Of a stretch of DNA of 64,000 nucleotides, positions 60,589 to 64,000 are shown piece by piece. The position numbers and the translations under genes were made by a program. Each line of letters begins with the position of its first letter. Position 1 is the stretch's first letter. The stretch is from an uncultured Ignavibacteria bacterium (GTDB taxonomy: Bacteria; Bacteroidota; Ignavibacteria; Tepidaquicellales; OLB5). A model generated the notes under the pieces. It was given only the letters and a program-made list of their open reading frames with translations, was not told where the DNA came from and ran no database searches. The stretch lies in assembly GCA_937873695.1 (NCBI GenBank), contig CALMYL010000008.1, positions 109,369 to 173,368 of the forward strand, written 5' to 3'.

Positions 60589-63531
60589 ATGAGGCTATTT
60601 AACCATTTCTTCTTAGCCCTTCTTCTTGTTTTTACAATTGCCACAGTAGACCTTATCTCTCAGACAACCGGAAAGATCGCGGGAGTTGTTAGAGATGATA
60701 AAGGTGAGCTGTTGATCGGTGCCAGGGTCGAAATTGAGGGGACTCAGCTGCGAAGCGGTACGGATGAAAACGGACAGTATGCTATACTGAATGTACCTGT
60801 TGGTACTTATTCGGTGAAGTGTACTTATGTTGGCTATGATGCACAGATCCAGTCAAATATCAGCGTAAGTGTTGGTATTACAGCTAACATTGATTTTACA
60901 ATGGTTCAGGGCGGTGTAGTATTGGATACTACTGTTATTATCGCAAAAAGAAAAGTTGTTGATAATAGCGGAAAGATCATCAATACTGAGTTTATTGAAA
61001 ACACCGGTATCAGGGGCATTGAAAACATTGTAGCTAAAACCAGCGGTGTTGTCCAGGATGAAAAAGGACAGAACATCAATATCAGGGGCGGCAGAAACGG
61101 CGAAACCCAGATAATTATTGATGGTGTTGTTACGAACAATCCGCTTGATAGAGGTTCCACGGCTAATGTATCAAATGGTGCGTTGCAGGAATTAGCTGTA
61201 TTAACAGGCGGTTTCAGCGCTGAATACGGTAACGTACTGAGCGGTGTTATCAATGTAACAACTAAATCCGCGCCAAGCTACACAGGTTCAGTTGAAATTA
61301 TCTCTGATGTTATTGCCGGTGATTATATCAAAACAAAATCGCAGGGCTATAATATATATAGTGTGAGTCTTGGCGGTCCGGTTATCCCGACAAAAAAATT
61401 AAGCAAATACTGGTCAATTTTCGGAAGCTACGAAAAGACTTACAATCTTGTTGATCAGCCTGTTTCACAGGATGTTGCAGAACTTTGGGCAGATGACGGT
61501 ATTCTTCCAAATTTCTCAAGGAGTGGTCAGTCATGGTCGGGAAAAACTATTATAAGTATCAGCGAAATGACAAAAGGAAAGTTAAATTTAACTTTAACAG
61601 GCGGTTATTTCGGAAATGAAGAGTCATCAAGATTGTGGACAGGATCATTCGGTAAGTTTAATTCTTATCATAATCCATTGGTAAAAGATAATAACCAGCA
61701 AGGTTACGTTAAGATAAATCAGTTGTTCGGTTCTAAAACTTTCTATGATCTTCAGGCTTCTTATTTGCAATCTACATATAAAAGAGGCGACGGAATATTT
61801 TTTGTTGATGACTTGATCCAGAGCTTACCGGGCGAAGACGGATACTTGTACCCCTCAATCTTAGCTTACGGAGATACTAACACTGTTCCCGGAATTTCAG
61901 GAATGGGCGGAACAGTTTCATCTTCAGCTAACTTCAGGGTTTTCAGAAATCCGGGTACTGTCAGCGGAAACTACTATAAAAAGAAAACACAGGCTTTATC
62001 ATTCAACCTCAATTTCACTCATCAGCTTCTGACCAAGAAATTCGGAAACCATGAGCTGAAATTCGGCGGAGAATACAAGCAGTTTAAAGTCAGAAATTAT
62101 TTTGCAAATGTAATAGGATTTGGTTCACTCCCTAATCCAAATAAATACATCAATACAAGCGGAAATGTTATAAATAATCCGGTTATTGATGAAAACGGAG
62201 CGAATTCTAACTTCATGGAAGCTTATGGATACGATGTTTACGGAAATGAAATTGAAGAAGATTACATTGTTAACGGATTAAATGTTACAGAAGGTCCAAA
62301 AAAACCAAGGATCGGCGCATTCTACTTCCTGGATAAAATGGAGTTCAATTATTTTAATACAAATCTCGGTGTCAGGATTGATTATATGGACCCGAACACA
62401 CTGGTTCCCATAGATTATGAGAATTTAAAGGGTGCTGATGGCCAGCTGGATCTTGCCGACTACAAAACTGTTGAAAAAACAATCGAAGTAAGTCCAAGGC
62501 TCGGTTTCTCATTCCCGATCACCGATAAAACAGTATTCCATGCACAGTATGGTAAATTCATTCAGCTTCCCGCTTTAGAGAATCTGTATGAAAACCAGAG
62601 GGTTATTAGAGATTTAGCTGATGGAGGCGTTGGATATTTCACAGTATTTAACAATCCGCTGCTTAAACCTGAAAGAACAACTGCGTATGAGCTTGGTGTA
62701 AAACACTCAGCAGGTGATTACGTTACACTGGGTCTTACAGCATATTACAAAGAGACCTCAGATCTTATTCAGGCAAGAAATATAAAAGCTCAGGATAATT
62801 CTTATAGTTTTGCTATTTATGATAACGGAGATTTTGGTATAGTCAGAGGTGTTGATTTCAGTCTTGACCTCAGAAGAATTAACAGGCTCAGAGCTTCAAT
62901 ATCTTACGGCTTGTCATTTGCTTCAGGAACAGGTTCAGATATCAATTCCCAGAGCAATATTGCTTACAATGGTGACGAACCGCCTAAGATTCCTACAGCT
63001 TTGGATTATGACCAGAGACATACAGGATCAATTGAACTTGATTACAGGTGGGGCACCACAGACGTACCCAAAGGATTTATGGGCGGTGTTCTTTCAAAAT
63101 TAGGATTCAATTTGTTGTTCAGCTTTAACTCCGGAAGACCGTATACACCATCAATCAATACATATGATGTATTACAGGTTGTAACATCACCCGGAGGCAA
63201 CACTCCAATTGCTCCGCTGAATTCAGCTTATTCACCATGGAACTTAAGACTTGATCTGAAGATAGATAAGACTTTCAAGATATTTGACAAGTTGAATGCA
63301 AATCTTTATATACTTGCAATTAACGTACTTGATCAGGAGCTTATTAATGACGTATTCGCAACATCAGGTGAAGCCGGCAACACAGGTTTTCTGGATAGTT
63401 ATCCTGGCAGACAGTGGGCAAATACAGTAGGTGAGCAGGGCGTTGAGCTTTATAAGATCAGATCTCATGCAATTAATAATTACGGACCTCCAAGGCAGGT
63501 AAGGCTCGGATTCAGATTATTCTTTAATTAA
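60589..63531 (+). CDS. TonB-dependent outer-membrane receptor with N-terminal carboxypeptidase-like domain
   Basis: A 980-residue outer-membrane protein with signal peptide ('MRLFNHFFLALLLVFTIATV'). Residues about 27-115 form a carboxypeptidase-regulatory-like domain ('GKIAGVVRDDKGELLIGARV' then 'GTYSVKCTYVGYDAQ'), as in SusC-like and related receptors. The plug follows ('INIRGGRNGETQIIIDGVV', 'LAVLTGGFSAEYGNVLSGVI'), and the rest is a 22-strand-type barrel ending in 'PRQVRLGFRLFFN'. It takes up a substrate with TonB energy; the substrate is unknown. A ribosome-binding site (GGAGG) precedes the ATG, and no SusD-like gene follows directly, which argues against a standard glycan locus. Confidence 0.9.
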   Translation: MRLFNHFFLALLLVFTIATVDLISQTTGKIAGVVRDDKGELLIGARVEIEGTQLRSGTDENGQYAILNVPVGTYSVKCTYVGYDAQIQSNISVSVGITANIDFTMVQGGVVLDTTVIIAKRKVVDNSGKIINTEFIENTGIRGIENIVAKTSGVVQDEKGQNINIRGGRNGETQIIIDGVVTNNPLDRGSTANVSNGALQELAVLTGGFSAEYGNVLSGVINVTTKSAPSYTGSVEIISDVIAGDYIKTKSQGYNIYSVSLGGPVIPTKKLSKYWSIFGSYEKTYNLVDQPVSQDVAELWADDGILPNFSRSGQSWSGKTIISISEMTKGKLNLTLTGGYFGNEESSRLWTGSFGKFNSYHNPLVKDNNQQGYVKINQLFGSKTFYDLQASYLQSTYKRGDGIFFVDDLIQSLPGEDGYLYPSILAYGDTNTVPGISGMGGTVSSSANFRVFRNPGTVSGNYYKKKTQALSFNLNFTHQLLTKKFGNHELKFGGEYKQFKVRNYFANVIGFGSLPNPNKYINTSGNVINNPVIDENGANSNFMEAYGYDVYGNEIEEDYIVNGLNVTEGPKKPRIGAFYFLDKMEFNYFNTNLGVRIDYMDPNTLVPIDYENLKGADGQLDLADYKTVEKTIEVSPRLGFSFPITDKTVFHAQYGKFIQLPALENLYENQRVIRDLADGGVGYFTVFNNPLLKPERTTAYELGVKHSAGDYVTLGLTAYYKETSDLIQARNIKAQDNSYSFAIYDNGDFGIVRGVDFSLDLRRINRLRASISYGLSFASGTGSDINSQSNIAYNGDEPPKIPTALDYDQRHTGSIELDYRWGTTDVPKGFMGGVLSKLGFNLLFSFNSGRPYTPSINTYDVLQVVTSPGGNTPIAPLNSAYSPWNLRLDLKIDKTFKIFDKLNANLYILAINVLDQELINDVFATSGEAGNTGFLDSYPGRQWANTVGEQGVELYKIRSHAINNYGPPRQVRLGFRLFFN

Positions 63532-63551
63532 TTATCGGAGTGTTAATAAAT

Positions 63552-64000
63552 ATGAAAAATATAACATTTAAAATATTAATGTTCATCATTACAGGGGTTA
63601 TATGCTTAGCCCCTGTAAATGATACTTTCTCAAAGGAACGAAAGGGTTATACTCCGGTAAGAATGAATGCCGGTGTTAATAACAACTTTCTCCAGGTAAA
63701 TAACATAAACGCTATTTTCAGGAGCGACGGTTATTTTAACTATGATAAAATAACTTTTTCAAGCGGCGTAGCGGGTATGCTATGGCCTGCAGCTTCATCT
63801 CAGAGATTGACAGCCATTTTCACAACAGGTATCTATATTGGAGCTAAAGTTAACGGAGACCTGAGGCTGGCCGCTTCAATGTTTAATACTCACTTTTCAC
63901 CGGGAAATATCCCTGTTGTAGGACAGGTTCCCGGTTCACAGGTATGCTCTGACCCAAGACTTAAAGCGTACCAGGTTAATGTGAATGACCCCAGCTTGGT
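63552..64000 (+). CDS. Exported protein, 5' part (runs past window end)
   Basis: An ATG at 63552, 20 bases after the receptor stop and after a GGAG-like ribosome-binding site, opens a frame without a stop to the end of the window (149 full codons). It begins with a signal peptide ('MKNITFKILMFIITGVICLA'), then 'GYTPVRMNAGVNNNFLQVNN', 'NAIFRSDGYFNYDKITFSSG' and 'VAGMLWPAASSQRLTAIFTT'. The pattern recalls N-terminal parts of large T9SS cargo proteins, but the C-terminal sorting domain, if present, lies outside. Probably co-transcribed with the receptor. Confidence 0.7.
   Translation, partial: MKNITFKILMFIITGVICLAPVNDTFSKERKGYTPVRMNAGVNNNFLQVNNINAIFRSDGYFNYDKITFSSGVAGMLWPAASSQRLTAIFTTGIYIGAKVNGDLRLAASMFNTHFSPGNIPVVGQVPGSQVCSDPRLKAYQVNVNDPSL

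Noticed and set aside
1..64000. Prophage, insertion sequences or defence islands
   Set aside because: No integrase, transposase, phage structural gene, restriction or toxin-antitoxin gene was recognised on either strand.

Overview
This window most likely comes from a member of the Ignavibacteria/Ignavibacteriota (Bacteroidota-Chlorobi side of the FCB group), probably an environmental genome. The evidence is eight secreted proteins ending in a type IX secretion (T9SS) C-terminal sorting domain of the form 'QNYPNPFNPxT ... VYDxxGREV ... SGxYxYxFxAxxLxSGIYFYKL ... TKKMxLxK', AT-rich DNA, several promoters of the Bacteroidota type (TTG, about 20 bp, TAnnTTTG), and frequent TTG/GTG starts. No prophage, insertion sequence or CRISPR array is visible.

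Layout. 1-4873: end of a LuxR-type regulator, a receiver protein overlapping a PAS/HisKA_2 histidine kinase, an AraC-type regulator and an exported twin-motif aspartic protease. 4874-5504: an intact tRNA-Ser(GCU) followed by two decayed partial copies carrying palindromic insertions. 5505-8182: agmatinase-like gene coupled to dnaX. 8216-17969: four Asp-box (BNR) exported proteins around a beta-barrel/SppA fusion. 18193-23173: operon of TPR lipoprotein, HIT protein, S9 peptidase and a CcmE-like protein. 23250-28342: two tandem propeller proteins of about 820 residues. 28456-29436: di-heme cytochrome. 29563-40253: envelope polysaccharide genes (two glycosyltransferases, two methyltransferases, flippase, YfhO protein), interrupted by an FG-GAP protein and a GxxExxY gene flanked by inverted repeats. 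40254-43120: palindromic repeats, a lipoprotein, glycyl-tRNA synthetase and a small protein. 43250-44249: two tandem small secreted paralogues. 44526-45011: a probable sigma-54-driven structured non-coding RNA. 45150-50776: glycosyltransferase, purD, epimerase, meaB and acyl-CoA dehydrogenase in one direction. 50784-53454: mlaE-type permease and TPR membrane protein. 53759-64000: three T9SS cargo proteins, a TonB-dependent receptor and the start of one more exported protein.

How it fits together. Most of the window serves the cell envelope: T9SS cargo with beta-propeller repeats, their envelope partners, surface polysaccharide synthesis and envelope proteases. Housekeeping genes (dnaX, glyQS, purD, tRNA-Ser) are scattered between. 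The strongest candidate for something undescribed is the intergenic RNA at about 44641-45011. It has a near-consensus -24/-12 promoter, an upstream palindromic activator-like site, five or more stems including a 10-bp long-range helix, and a terminator, and the next gene has its own promoter.
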